This document shows, one piece after another, positions 1-12,157 of a stretch of DNA of 64,000 nucleotides (position 1 is the stretch's first letter; each line of letters opens with the position of its first letter). Position numbers and translations under genes: made by a program. Below the pieces are notes generated by a model that was not told the origin of the DNA, did no database searches, and saw only the letters and a program-made list of their open reading frames with translations. Source of the DNA: Pyxicephalus adspersus (Eukaryota > Chordata > Amphibia > Anura > Pyxicephalidae); NCBI RefSeq assembly GCF_032062135.1, contig NC_092858.1, positions 121,671,066-121,735,065 of the forward strand, written 5' to 3'.

Positions 1-1158
1 TAATAAAGAATGCATGGATTAAGATGAAGGAATGGTAGAACAGAAGCAAAACGAGTAACTGTATTTTAAAATCATAAATACCAAAATTAAATACAACAAT
101 AAAATAATGATTCTTTACTAGGCTCTTTGGCATTCTTTACAGGCTCTTTGGCGTTCCTTTTTGTGATAAGGGAAAAAAATTGCCGATCTCATGCATGTGC
201 CGTGATTGGATTTAAGGTAAGTGTATTTTTTGTTTTTGAGTTCCTCTTTATTTTTTAAAGAATATGGGAACAGAGGGCTCGCAGTCTACCAAGTTCCTGC
301 TACCATAAAAATAAGAGGAAATGAGTTGTGTTTTCAGTGCCTTCAAACTTGAATTTTTCCACAGTTTCTGTAGATAGGCAGTTCATTTGGGAGTTGATTC
401 AAAGTACTAATGTTCTAATGTTAACACGGCAAAGTTTTTATTATATCTATTTTTTTCAGGGCATCTCTTAAAACCCACATGTGAGTTGTATAATAATTGC
501 AGAAAATCTTAATAGTCTTACTCAGTGGTGTCTGTCTTTTCTGCTGTACAAATAATGTACCTGAAAAAATGTCTTATTTTTTTTTTCATAAGCATCGTAT
601 TTGAATCCTGAAGTTTCACATAACACTCTTTTGATGCAGGCAAAGTCATTCTCCCAGATCCAGGCATAATTAAGAGAAATGACAGCTGCCTAGTTAAGTG
701 AAGATATCCATCTTTTGAACACACCATCTTCCTTCCCCCGTGGAACTGTTGATATGATGGAGATCATGATATTCATCAGTGCAGGTCCCAGTCATCCACC
801 AGACACAGAGAAACAGATTCCATAATTCACATCTTCCAGTCTCCCTTAGTTTTGCACAGGTATAAATTAAATTGGGACCCTCAGAAAAACAGCTTTGCCA
901 ATAGGGGATTATTCTGAAACAGAACAGCCTGGGACATAATGACATTTTCAAGGTCTGTACTTCCTAACAACGTTTCTAGTCAAATAATGTGAAAAATGTG
1001 TTTACGTATGTCGGTAACTTTGTGTTTTTAGACTAAAAGAATACATTTATTTTCTTTCCAATGCAAAGTATGATTACCTTTTTTGGAATTCCTAATATAC
1101 TTTTAATTACAGAATAATTTTTAACTATGGCTAAAAATTTAATTATTTTTAGTATTAA

Positions 1159-1570
1159 GATGCATACACACATGCACACACGTGCAATAATTGTTGGAAA
1201 CTAACGACCCACAAAAGATTGTTCGATATTTGTTAACAAAAAACTTGCACAACGACTGGTCAACAACCCGGACGATCGAGGAATCTCGCTGGAAATAACT
1301 GAACAACTTGGCAGATCTGATTGGGCGACGATCATTCATAATCTATTGTGTGTATGGTTGTACAGTGATCTGTACAGTGACCTTGGATTGTTCTGTGATA
1401 CACTTTCTCCTGTACATGTCACATGTGTACATTATCGGTGGATTATATTTGAACGATTCTATTGTTACAGCATGTACAGAATTGTGCAGAATACGATTGT
1501 TCAAAATAATCGGGAATATTCATGGATCGTTCGTTTTCAAACGATAATTATTGCACGTGTGTACCTAGCC
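1159..1570. mobile_element. PIF/Harbinger-like MITE, 412 bp
   Basis: Non-autonomous DNA transposon. The right end reads gtgtgtacctagcc and the left end gatgcatacacac, flanked on both sides by the trinucleotide TAA (1156-1158 and 1571-1573). The inner parts of the arms also match: gtgcaataattgttggaaac on the left and the complement of caaacgataattattgcac on the right. A 3-bp TWA duplication is the known hallmark of PIF/Harbinger elements. The interior is rich in cgatcg and cgttcg, unlike the AT-rich surroundings. The open frames inside it are by-products of the palindromic arms. The superfamily is inferred from the duplication and from two related copies at 1853 and 50602. Confidence 0.7.
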
Positions 1571-1627
1571 TAAGTATTATTACTTTTACCCTTAAAATTT
1601 AAACTTAAATTAAATTTAAATTACACT

Positions 1628-1815
1628 CCAAGATTGGAGAAAATAGACTACTATGTGAGAACCTGGTTGATTGAGCAAACCTGAAATGGATCTGGTCAAG
1701 TATTGAAAACAGGATTGTCATCTAATTGATCAAATAGTTTTTTTGTTTAGAAATTTATTCCAGGTTTGCTGGATCACCCATGTTCACTCATGAAAGTCAA
1801 TCTTCTCCAATAAGT
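1628..1815. mobile_element. Degenerate copy of the palindromic GGGCCTGATTTA MITE family
   Basis: The segment follows the order of the palindromic family seen clearly at 53043 and 55160: a left arm with gagcaaacctgaaatggat, a centre, then ccaggtttgctggatcaccc and gttcactcatgaaagt. The outer termini (gggcctgattta / taaatcaggccc) are eroded. It lies immediately upstream of the second Harbinger-like MITE. No protein is encoded. The family assignment rests on the shared central and right-arm words only. Confidence 0.6.
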
Positions 1816-1852
1816 ATACTTCCCTTTATGTAGCAGTAAAGCCCAACTCTAA

Positions 1853-2282
1853 AGCTGCGTACACACTTCCAATTTTTATCATTGGAAATGAACGACGAAC
1901 GAACGACGAATGATCGATTGGGCAAAAATCGTTCGGAAAAAAGTAACCAACGACGCCGACGAACGAGGATAGTCGGATCGGATTGGACGACCGGCGGATC
2001 GGATTGGACGACGATCGTTGACCATCTATCGTGTGTACGGTCGTTCATTGATCGTCCATGGTCTGAGCATGCGCGGTGAACGAACGTTCGCTCACTTCCT
2101 GTGGTGCACGTCACTTCCTGTATCGTTCAAACGATTGCATCTATCGTGTGTACAATATCTGCGAACGATCGTGTCGTTATCTGTATGTACAGGATCGGTG
2201 CTATACGATCGTTCGCAGATATCGTGCAGGATCGTTCGTCGTTCGTTTACCAACGATAATAATTGGAAGTGTGTACGTAGCT
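1853..2282. mobile_element. PIF/Harbinger-like MITE, about 430 bp
   Basis: Terminal inverted repeats are long and clear: agctgcgtacacacttccaa at the left and ttggaagtgtgtacgtagct at the right, followed inward by atcattgg / ccaacgat and by gaacgacgaacg / cgttcgtcgttcg. The left flank is TAA; the right flank is now TTT, so the expected 3-bp duplication is not intact. The interior is dense in cgatcg/cgttcg and contains a short direct duplication of cggatcggattggacgac near 1975-2010. Open frames on both strands here, for example 1797-2114 on the minus strand, are caused by the repeat and carry no domain I recognise. Confidence 0.7.
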
Positions 2283-2837
2283 TTTGCCTTTTTTTAAAAT
2301 ATAGTTCTGTTAAAAAAAGCAGCTCAGGCTGCAACACCTACCTAAACATACATTAAAATATGAAATACTTGCAGCATGGCCCCCCTTGATTATTATATAA
2401 ATTGGAATAAATGGCTATTGTTGCAAAGTTTTCACAGCTCCCTCAACTATATTTAAATGTGTAATAAACACCTTGAATTTTGGATTTATGATGAAAGTGA
2501 TGCCGTGTAAATACATCCTGTTTTATGAATAAAATATTATATTCCACAATTATTCCACTATTGAAACAGGTGTTTGTTTCTGCCTAGTACATTAAAGCAA
2601 ACTGCAATAAAACTGTACTGTGAATATATTACACAGATGGAATTTGCTGCCCAGGGGATGCAACAGCAAAAAGTGGGCAAGGCTGCATTGCACAAAATAT
2701 ATGGTTGGGCTCAAATAGGGATTAAATAAAGTCTGATCCTACTTATAGTACCCACTGCACCCATTAATCACTGTCTTTGTACCCACAAACTACTTCCTAA
2801 TTGCATGTAAACAGAATATAGATGTAAGGAACTTACC

Positions 2838-3245
2838 TTTCCAGCGAGCCCGGGGCGTCCCAGGGGATCTCAGCTGTAGAGGGAGACGCCGCTGTTGCCC
2901 TGCTCGCAGCGTGTCTCTCTAAGCAGGCGAAAGGAATCCGTTCTAGCCGAACTAGTGTTCGGCAAGGAGACATCCCCAGCATCTCTATGGATGTGATTAC
3001 TGAAAGTCCTGTTCTCAGCACTCCTGTGGAGGTGCAAAGGAGGGCACGTCCCAGGGGTGATGTGGGAAGAAGTGCGTGCGCTACCACGCGTGCCTCTTGT
3101 ACCCCCCGAGGGCCAATCGGCCGCAGGGGACTCAGTTTCCCTCCTATCAAATGGCGCCAGGTGGCGCAAGGTCACTCTGGCCATTTAAGGAGAACCTGTC
3201 CTGAACACCATTGCCCGCTATAAGCCTCTGTGAATACAGTGTGCT
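2838..3245. repeat. GC-rich island, probable degraded repeat (LTR-like?)
   Basis: About 400 bp that are markedly GC- and CpG-rich (cccggggcgtccc, gcgtgcgctaccacgcgtg, ccgagggccaatcggccg) within AT-rich DNA. It contains atggcgccaggtggcgc and ends before the repeat at 3329. Overlapping open frames occur on both strands (2833-3223), but none has a recognisable domain, and overlap of that kind is expected from GC richness alone. It could be a solo LTR of a Ty3/gypsy-type element or the interior of another transposon. I did not find matching TG...CA ends or a target duplication, so the assignment is tentative. Confidence 0.3.
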
Positions 3246-3328
3246 TGGGTGCGTTCTTTGTGTTGGTTTATGTTAATCCAGTTTGTCATTACCATAGCGA
3301 CCTGGTGTGAAACCTGATTCTGCCTGAA

Positions 3329-3530
3329 AAAACTACCTCACAACCAATCTGAACGCAGCCTTAAAAGTTTGGTGAGCGGGCAAATTTATATTTCAGGCAG
3401 CACAGCGCACATACAATTGGCACAACAGCGTGCATACTAATGCTCATTGCCATGGAAGTGGCCCCTGGGGTTCCTTATATGGAAACTCAATTTGGGGACC
3501 CTGGTCCTGAAATAATCAATTGCCACAATT
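3329..3530 (-). repeat. Dispersed repeat, copy 1 (partner at 45430)
   Basis: Read on the minus strand, this segment aligns with 45430-45640 read on the plus strand. Shared words in the same order are ccacttccatggcaatga, a block around aaatataaa-ttgc-cg-tcac-aaac, and ctgcgttcag-ttgg-gtgaggt. In this copy the GC-rich segment found downstream in the other copy is absent. The N-terminal third of the open frame at 3440-3880 lies in this repeat, which argues against that frame being a gene. No protein function is implied. Confidence 0.65.
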
Positions 3531-4712
3531 TTTTCTTAATAGAGAAGGGTGTTTTTTCATTAAATTCCTTTTATTACAAAAAACAAAAAGACAAAGCCCC
3601 TCCCAAAGCGGCACAGCTGATTACTGAAATCTTTAGAACTCCCACTCTCGGGGAGCTCAGACTGAAGTATAATCCTTTTGAAAAAGATAGGAGATGCGCA
3701 CCCAGACAGGACAGGACAAGTGTCTATTCTGCCCCCAATGATGACAGCCCACTATTGAACTGCACATATGCAAATGTTGGGGCCTGCCATGGCTGTGGAT
3801 CAAATGGAGGAGGAATAGCTGGGCAGCACACCGGTGCGAATTGCCCGAGGGGTGGAGGCTGCTCCTCATCTTTCCTTTAATATGTCTTGAACAAGAAATG
3901 CCCCCTTCAATTTCTTCAGCACCCACCGGTGGGCGGTACTTTCCCCTGTTGGGAAACTATGATATAGAGCATTTCTGAGATTACCTTAGAGCTTCATCCA
4001 CAGGCCATTTGCAATTGAACATTATGTGCTGCAGCATGGTTTCATTCATATTACACACTCTGTTAGAATCCAATAAATAGGCTGCACTGAAACTGAATTT
4101 TTTTTGACAGACAATTACAGGGCATTAAAGCACCAGAGGTAATGTTTTAGAAGGGGTTTGTATGCGTATGCATCTTTCCTGATGTATCTATTATCATGCT
4201 TTGGAACTTTCCTCCCTATCTATTGGAAAAGCCTGTAAGTTAGGAGATTCTGGACCATGGTGCACCAGTTCACATATAAAGTTGAAGTCTGTTTTTTGAT
4301 TATAGCCATAGTTTTACTTCTTGGTGCAGTTCAGCATTAGTTTGTTACTGCCCCTGTTTTTTATGTGGCCACTTCACTCCTTAGAAATGAACTATGCCTT
4401 ACAAACACCAAGTTTTTGTTAGATTTATTTTTCTACAAATCAATTACTGTATGCACTCCAAAATTTTATTTGTATGGGCAACTTGGAAAAACAAGGAACA
4501 AACTGTACAGTAGTACTTTAATAGGAATGATGCTGATGAATCACTGTGCTCAAACGATCTATTTAGGATCACAAAGACAATGTTTGCTTGTCTTTAATGT
4601 AGGAATGCAGTCATGTTTCCTTTACCATTCAAACATTAGTTCAAGTACTATTGGGTTTTGTTACAGGCTTCCCACGCTAGCCAGAGTTTCATGTACTTCA
4701 AAGAACTCTGAG
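3531..4712. other. No gene recognised
   Basis: Mixed sequence. A 146-codon open frame (3440-3880, plus) has a glycine- and cysteine-rich C-terminus but no domain I can name, and it begins inside a dispersed repeat. A second frame at 4365-4826 runs into a LINE tail. I see no splice-site and codon pattern that would support an exon. Confidence 0.5.
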
Positions 4713-5105
4713 CTGGAGTTTTTATTATTATTAATAAAGAGGAGTTATATAGCGCCAACATATGACAGTGACGCAAGAGGAAGTGAGGACCCTGCCCTGA
4801 AGAACTCTAGGAGGTGGGGGAAGTAGCACACAATAGGACGGGAGATATGTAGTGGTGGAAAATAGTGAGGGTTGTAAAAGACAGAAGAAGATGTGTAGGC
4901 AAGTTTGAAAAAATGGGTTTTAAGTGCTCTTTTAAATGAGCAGAAAGTAGGAGCCGAAGTAAGCCGAATAGAACGAGGAAGACCATTCCAGAAAGTCGGG
5001 GCAGCTCTAGAAAAGTCTTAGAGCCATGTGTTTGATGAGGTTATGAGTGAGGAAGTCATTGGTAGTTCATTGGAGGAGCGAAGAGAGCGGCTGAGCTGGT
5101 GTTCT
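4713..5105 (-). mobile_element. CR1/L2-type LINE, 3' end fragment
   Basis: On the minus strand the segment encodes the eroded C-terminus of a LINE ORF2 (FSRAAPTFWNGLP, then a leucine/lysine-rich KRALKTHFFKLAY stretch around 4905-5005). A 3' untranslated region follows, ending in the tail word tatagcgc-aacatat and (ATT)n near 4713-4765. The same C-terminal block is present at 49335-49500. Only the last part of the element is here, as is usual for 5'-truncated LINE copies. The clade (CR1/L2/Rex1) is inferred from the protein pattern. Confidence 0.75.
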
Positions 5106-7468
5106 CTGTAATAATAGTTTTCAAGTAGTGTAACTAACTACTACACCCTGCCATGCAGCCCCTACCAGGACTGGGTTGTGTGTGTGGGGGGGGGGGTTAT
5201 TAGGGAGGGTAAGCACTTCATGGGACAAAATGGGATAATCTTTTTCCCAGAATTCAGGACTGTTGGAATGCATAGCAATGATTACCAATAATAGTTATAA
5301 AATCATAAACAATTAATTGAAAACTTTAGGAGGGGATATATGTAACAGGGATTTGTCTAGAAAATGTGTAGCTGTTCTTAAATGTATTGTAGATTTAATA
5401 AGAATGCTTCAATAACATAATTCATTTGAAATGTTATTTTTGCTGCACACTCCCGAGTAACTGCATCTAGAAGTCAAGCTTTCGTGCATGCATTTTTATT
5501 CATGAGATCCCTTTCACTGTACATTGAAGACACCAATAGGCATATGCATATGTTTCCCTAAGCATATGGTACGAATATTAGATGCACTTTCTAGTCTCTG
5601 TTTACTATTCCAATGTGAAGCTGCCAAAGTGGGGCCTGCTGAGAATAATGTCTGAACCAAGAAAAACTCATCTGAATTTCATGAAATCTCTGCTCAACAC
5701 CATGTCAAAGGATTGCTTCCCCTTCAGCCTTTTCTCAATCATGGCAGTAGTATTAATAACAAGGATACACAGTGTATCACTGTATGGGAAAACATCTCTC
5801 TTAAAGTGATATTACTGGCTCAGAGCAGTCAAGCATTTAAAGGCCAAATATACCCAAAACTGACATTTTAGATTTGATTGTTTGGTAGCAGGTAAAATCA
5901 CGTACTGGCTTATTGTATTTATCAGAGGCTCAAGTAAGATATTCACATTGGGATTCCACTTTTACCCAACTGATATGTCCATTATAAAATCAAATAATAA
6001 TATCTTATTCCTTGATGCATTTTTCATACTCTACAATAAACAGACACTTAAGCAGCTGAGAGTGTGACACTTTTTTTTATAACCTTGTAGAATAGGTGCA
6101 GGCAAAAGATTTTGTACAGCAAATTCACCACTGAAGACTCAATGGAATGGACACAGGCAGGTGGTTCAGCAAACCAATGTCCACTCAAACTTAAATCTAG
6201 GAATTGTTTTTTATTTTACTGGTTATATAGCAATGTCATTTTTCCAAAGCAGTTACACACTGGGTTGCCAATGGTGTTAAGGAACATACAGTGTACCATG
6301 GTTACTAGCTAACCTGCTATTATGCTGTTGGATTATAGAAAGTGAATACCTAAAACCCAGGGAAGTGAAAGAACTCTTGATCACAAACATCAAGTGTAAA
6401 TGTTGCCAATTTTGCCTTATAGTAAAGGAAACCTCAATAGAAGTCGAATTAGCACTTTTAATCAAAATATAGACATATTACCCTTTAGTAGTATTACCTA
6501 TTAGTAGTACTAGTAAGAGGAAAATCAGGCTGTCCTTTATGAATTGTCCAAAGAAAGGCCAACATTGTGTGCCTCTCCTGTATACACCCTACCAACTCTT
6601 TGTTGTGTGTAACTACTGCCCTCCCCACCAATATCTTTTCTGCTCCTGCCTTGCTTTGTGGTTGGAATTCTTTTTCATTTTTTGTGAGGTTTATGCCTAA
6701 CTTGAATTTTTACTGTGGTGATTAGTGACTAAGGTAAATGTGAGTGATATATAGTGAATACATTAAAATTGCAGTGCAGTGTACAAATGGTGGCTCTAAA
6801 GTCAGTTAATCAAGCAATGAATGTTGCACATTAAGCTCCTAAAATTAAAAAGAGGTCTCATCAACATGAACAACAATATACTACTAAAAAAATAAAACAT
6901 TAAAACTTCAGAGTTTAAACCCATAAAACCAAAGCTATATATTCATATATATATATATATATATACACAGTATATAGCGATTGTTGTCTTCAAATCAAAC
7001 TAAAAATAAGGGAAAAAGCCCCCCAATAATTAGAATACAAAAACTGGCAACACTATATAACAGTTGGTAAGCAATCACACATATCATATTGATAAAAAAT
7101 GTTGGGGTAAAACAAACTAAACTAAACTAAACTTACACTCTTTTTTGGGGATGTCCCCTCCCCTTTTGTATTTACCATCATGGCAGTAAAGACTGAAAGG
7201 GAAACCTACAGCCTCCTGGTATACTTCACTGCACCTTCGTTGCATACCCAACATCAGATATACGTCATCAAGGGGCATTACAGTAATGTAAAAATAAAAA
7301 TGCTCCATCTCATTTTTTTACATTTGCAGGAATACATGTCAGAAAGAAGATGTCAGGAGGTAAACAGATTGTTGAGTACCGAAAAGAAGATTGAAGCCTC
7401 ATGAGTCAGCATGAGGCTTGCTAGGCTTGGTTTTTGGGTGGATTTTGGGCATTTTATTGGTAAAGGTA

Positions 7469-7508
<40 letters not shown>

Positions 7509-9030
7509 GAAAAATTGAGGGCAGACAGATTCACTATCACAGAAAGGACAGGTGATGGTCCTTCTGCAATAAAGAACCTATTGCTCACAATGTTTTCAGT
7601 TTATTTCTGCTATAAGTAAAGCACTATGAACACTGGGAAAAGGGAAACACAAGAAAATGTAGCCAACCACTGCAATCCACAGAGCTATAACACAGTTTGG
7701 CAACAGATCTTCTAAACCTCTCACTTAGCATGTTGGTAGCAAAGAAACAAACAAGAGAAGTTTATTGTTAGAGTTTATATACATATTAGCAAGGAATTGT
7801 TAAAGGAAAAACTGCTCTTGGCTGTACTTACATTACTGTAATGAGAATTCACTGTTCTTTAAACAAATATAAAGCTTATCTCCAGTCTTTCTTCCATCTA
7901 CTGAGATGAGTCCTTTACTTCACACACTTAGCACTCCATTTAAAAACATATACGAGATGGTTTAAAGTAGAAAATCTATATTTTCTAATCCTAAGAGCAC
8001 TGCAAAGATGCTGCCCACATACGTACATTGATGAGCTTATGTAAGCATGTTCACCAGATATGCAGAAAGTTTGGGAGTCTTCTCTCTGGAACAGAATACG
8101 ATGTGATAAGGGCTTATTAACATTGTATGTGTGAGATGACTTTTCATTTGAATGAGGTAAGGATAATGCAGGAACCTAAATTTAATTTCAAAGTCTTTTC
8201 ATTTTTGACTAGAGTTGAGCTTTAATAGTCACAAGTAATTTTTTAGTGTAAATTTGTGAATATTTACATAATCCATGACTAATGACGAAAAAAATTTAAA
8301 ATAATGCCCTAATAAATACATTTATTTAAATAAATTAATTGATGAATGTTAATATAGACGGTAAAATAGGGCTCATTTTGAAACATTCATGTGAAATTTA
8401 CCACAATAAGGAGAAATTTTAAAAGTAGAGCAGATAGATCTAATTATAATAGCTTTTTTGTAGTTTTGAGATGTATTAAAGTTCAGGAGATATTTGCTAT
8501 GTAGTATCACATATCACATATATTTTATGTGCTCCAAGCTATCACTCTTATAGAATACCATGCAATAGTGGCAAGATTAGTGCCATAGCTGGCCACATGA
8601 GAAGCCTAAAATAACCATTGTTGCATCTGTAAACAGGGGAAGAGAGAAGACATAGGAATGAAGCACCATGTGACTGTGACTTTCACTGAATAAAGGGGCT
8701 ATTTTTTTACTCCTTTTTTAATGCCAGTGTTCAGTTAGAAGGTGGTGGAAATAGGATTTGCCTCAGAGTTCAGTTTTGAACCTGGGCATGTTCATGCGGC
8801 AAGGCAGGTAACAAGCTCATCTCTTTTCCATATTGACTGCATCAATCCAGAAGCAGAGTAATTGTCTTGGGTAGGTACTGCTGTGTCTAACAATGGGTTT
8901 TTACTGTGCTCCTGGAGACTCAGTGACACTGGGGTATGTAGGCTGCAGTTTGCATGTGATAGTTACAAGTGGAAGCTGAAACAGGGGAGACAGAATGGAG
9001 TCAGATTGTCAGGCTCCCCGCACTAATGAA
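5106..9030. other. AT-rich intergenic DNA with two (AT)n tracts
   Basis: No gene or transposon recognised. There is a poly-G run near 5188-5197 and alternating AT microsatellites at 6944-6966 and 7471-7500. The short open frames (for example 5582-5809, 6112-6312, 7117-7308) show no domains and their composition follows the background. Confidence 0.6.
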
Positions 9031-9034
9031 CTAA

Positions 9035-9507
9035 GGTTCTTCAAAAAGTTTCTGCACTTTTTTTAACTCTAGGTATTAGGAGTTTTAACATAAATTACAT
9101 TCTACATAGTCACCTTCCTTTGCACTGCATTTTTCTCAGTGTTTTTCCATTTTTTGAGAGCATTGCCACTGATGCACTGCTACTTTCATATCATCATCAC
9201 AATAAAATTATCCTCTTAAAGCTTCTTTGAGTGGTCCAAAAAGGTGTAAATCAGATGGTGCTAAAAAAGTTCCAAAACCTCCCACTTTAAATATCTGAGG
9301 GTTTCCAATGTGTGTGCTACAGTGTGGGGGCGGGTGCACTGGTTTCACAGCCATCCTTACCACAGTGTGATAACTTTAATACTAAACTGCAAGGTCAGCT
9401 AACTTGTCAGACAGATTAGTCACACAACACTCTCAGACAAGACCAATTACTCCACCCTTACCATTTCCAATGAAAATATAAAAGTGCCGAAACTTTTTTG
9501 TAGGATG
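9035..9507 (-). pseudogene. Mariner-family element, internally deleted
   Basis: The ends form imperfect inverted repeats of about 27 bp: ttcttcaaaaagtttctgcac at the left matches the complement of gtgccgaaacttttttgtag at the right. On the minus strand, around 9219-9260, the sequence reads APSDLHLFGPLK, the block around the third catalytic acidic residue of mariner transposases (D34D type). It is followed toward 9080-9180 by the decayed C-terminal region. The N-terminal DNA-binding region and the first two catalytic aspartates are missing, so at under 0.5 kb against about 1.3 kb for a full mariner it cannot encode an active enzyme. Flanking TA dinucleotides are near the ends, but the exact boundary is blurred. 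Confidence 0.8.
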
Positions 9508-12010
9508 TGCAGGGATCTACATCTAGGAGCTGGGAAAATAGGATGACTCTATGATTTTTCACTTCTAATTAAGTGGTGTTGAGAAGTGGGGTATGTATAA
9601 GGAGTTGGGGTCCTGTGACCCCAATATCCTGTGACCTTAGCTCACTTTAGGGTTGTTGTTTTTTTTTTTTTCACTGAACTCAACAGTTCTTCAAATAGAC
9701 AGGAATTGTTTAGACTATGTTCAGATAGAAGTTTAAAGTAAGCAGTACAGCAGCAGTTTACTGCTTTGTAAATGTGAAATCACCACAATGGCGAAAGACT
9801 AACATTAAAGAAATAAGAAAACTCTATTTTCTATATCTCTATTGTACAACTGGTGCGGTTGCAGTTTTGTTCCATTTACCTGGAATATTTTTTAGAAGCC
9901 TTCCAATTCCCTTCAATTCCTGTGCAAGACAAATGCAAAGCTGGAAAGGCATTTTTATAATGGTTTTTAGGTTTTATATGTAAAGCTCCAAAAAAGCCTC
10001 TAAAAACACATGTAGTCGCTTCTGAACAGCCATGGAGCAATTAAATTTGGCCACCAAAAGCTGTAAATAGAAGCCTAGGATTGGGTTAAATGGGTGATGG
10101 GGCAAAGGGGTTCCTGGAGATCAGTTGTATGAGCAGTATACTGTATAGTAGGTTTTTCTTTATTTTTTCTTAGACGATAGAACTTAACCTGGAAGAAGTT
10201 TATCACTGTCATCTTTTTTAAAGGAGAGACAAACACAAGGATAATCTCATCAATGTATTTCTGGTCCCCAGTCAGCTATACTTGGGTTGTGTCCTTGTCT
10301 GAGCCCTATGGCTTTATTTCCACAAAGAAAAATATTCTTTTGATGTAAGGATTCTACAGCATATAGTGGGCATTTTGCACATATAGTCAATATGCATATA
10401 AAATTTAATTTATATAAAATAGTGTCAAATGGAAAGAATATTATTGATCGTTGGATGACTAATTCCCTAGCTTACTCTTCCCAAGTTTATATCCTAATCC
10501 GATTACTGAATCACTTCACCTTGATAAAGACACCCTTAAATCTACAGAACAGTTGCTGGCTTTATCCAAGCATATCCAAGTTGATGTCAATAAAAGAGGC
10601 TAATGTCCTTCACAAATGGGGAAAGGCTGCAAGGACACTCAGCATTCCATGAACACACATTTGCCTTTGCAGAATAGGTTCACCTCCATTCATGGAGAAA
10701 TAAGACACATCCAGCATACTCTCCTGACTTGTAAATGATCCTGTCTAGATGTTTATTGAAGGAAAAATGATTGAGGTCTGCACTGAAATCTTCATCTTGG
10801 CTGGTCTACTCGTTTTCCTCCACTAAACCACTGATTTGCCTGCAAGTTTGAGAATGACAATGGCATTTTCCACAATATCCCATTCGTATGGATGCAAGCA
10901 TATGATTGATATTATTGTCTGATGGTGAGTGACCTCTGCCTCCAACTTACAGCTCCATTCAAATGATGAAGAGGGTGTTATATGGCCGAGCACTTTCACT
11001 TGATTGCAGATCCAGTAGAATAGAAAATGCACTATTAAGTCAGATTTAAGCTGGAGGGGAAGCCCATTGTCAACCTGTGATTGAGGGTATAGCTAGAAGG
11101 AAGCTGTTCATAGCATGATAACATTGGGCACTATTTATCAAAAACTAGAAAATAGTGATAAAGGCTAAAACATCTGGTGGAAATATTTTAGGCTTCCTTT
11201 TCTTACGTGCATTTCACTAATACAACTTTAATCATTTTCTGCAAAGTTTAATGGGATACTGTGGAATTTTTAACCTGTAAATGTCTTTGCTTTGGACAAC
11301 TTTCTAGATCAAGCTTCAGCACCTGACCTCAGGCCAATCTCCTAATCATCTGTTTATCTGCCAACAGTGTGATGATTCACAGGGGTAATATACATGTAAG
11401 CAACAATGGTACTGTGTAGAAAATAATTGTGCAAATAAATTAATGTGACCTACTGCTTCTAAAAACAGATATCCCTGATTTAAATCAACATAAATACATT
11501 TTTATGGATTTTATGGATTTTTTTTTTGTTTTGTTTAAAAAAAGGAAAATTCACAAGGATATCTTTACACTCCTGTCTATTTGAAAAACTGTTGGGAGAC
11601 TCATAACATGTTGATGGATAGCTAGATAGATAGATAGATGGATAGATAGATAGATTTTCATATGTATATGTGTATGAATATTTAAATATAAGGAATGTTT
11701 TAAATAAAATGTTTTATCTGCCAAAGAATTTGCAATTGTGAGCAGTCTGTGATTTTGAATCATTGTACACAAATGGGCTTGCTTGCTTTTGAGTTACTTC
11801 TCAGTCCCTACTCTAGTGTAGATCTCTAGTTCAAGCTTGCTCAATAATCAATACACCAGCATCATTAACACTATTTATGACAGCACCCATAGTGAATGTC
11901 TACACAGAGCAGGATTTTACAGGTACATAGTACAGTCTGTCTTTTATTAAATGCACACATAATCTCATGAAAATCACATTGTTATGGTTGAAATTAATAG
12001 TTTGGTGACA
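9508..12010. other. AT-rich intergenic DNA
   Basis: No gene recognised. It contains a (GATA)n microsatellite at 11614-11655 and a T-rich run near 9659-9671. The short open frames (9774-9983, 10392-10652, 10823-11032) have no recognisable domain. Confidence 0.6.
11614..11655. repeat. (GATA)n microsatellite
   Basis: Interrupted tetranucleotide array of gata units with gatg and gcta variants, about 42 bp. Confidence 0.95.
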
Positions 12011-12157
12011 GGGTCTCTTTAAGGCTGAATCTACAGGGAAGTTTTCCCCAGCGTTTAACCTGAGGCTTTAAAAGCCCATGTCTGAAATTTCCATGCATTC
12101 CAATGGGCTAATCTACACCAGGATGTTTCCACGAGGCACGTTTATGAGCGTTATAGA

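Noticed and set aside
1797..2356. Several open frames of 65-112 codons on both strands
   Set aside because: They lie in and beside the cgttcg-rich inverted-repeat MITE; arginine-rich translations on both strands follow from the repeat composition.
2833..3223. Overlapping open frames of about 100 codons on both strands
   Set aside because: They fall in a GC-rich island where stop codons are rare; there is no recognisable domain, and overlap on both strands argues for chance.
3440..3880. 146-codon open frame on the plus strand
   Set aside because: Its first third lies in a dispersed repeat also found at 45430, and the rest shows no domain or coding signature I recognise.
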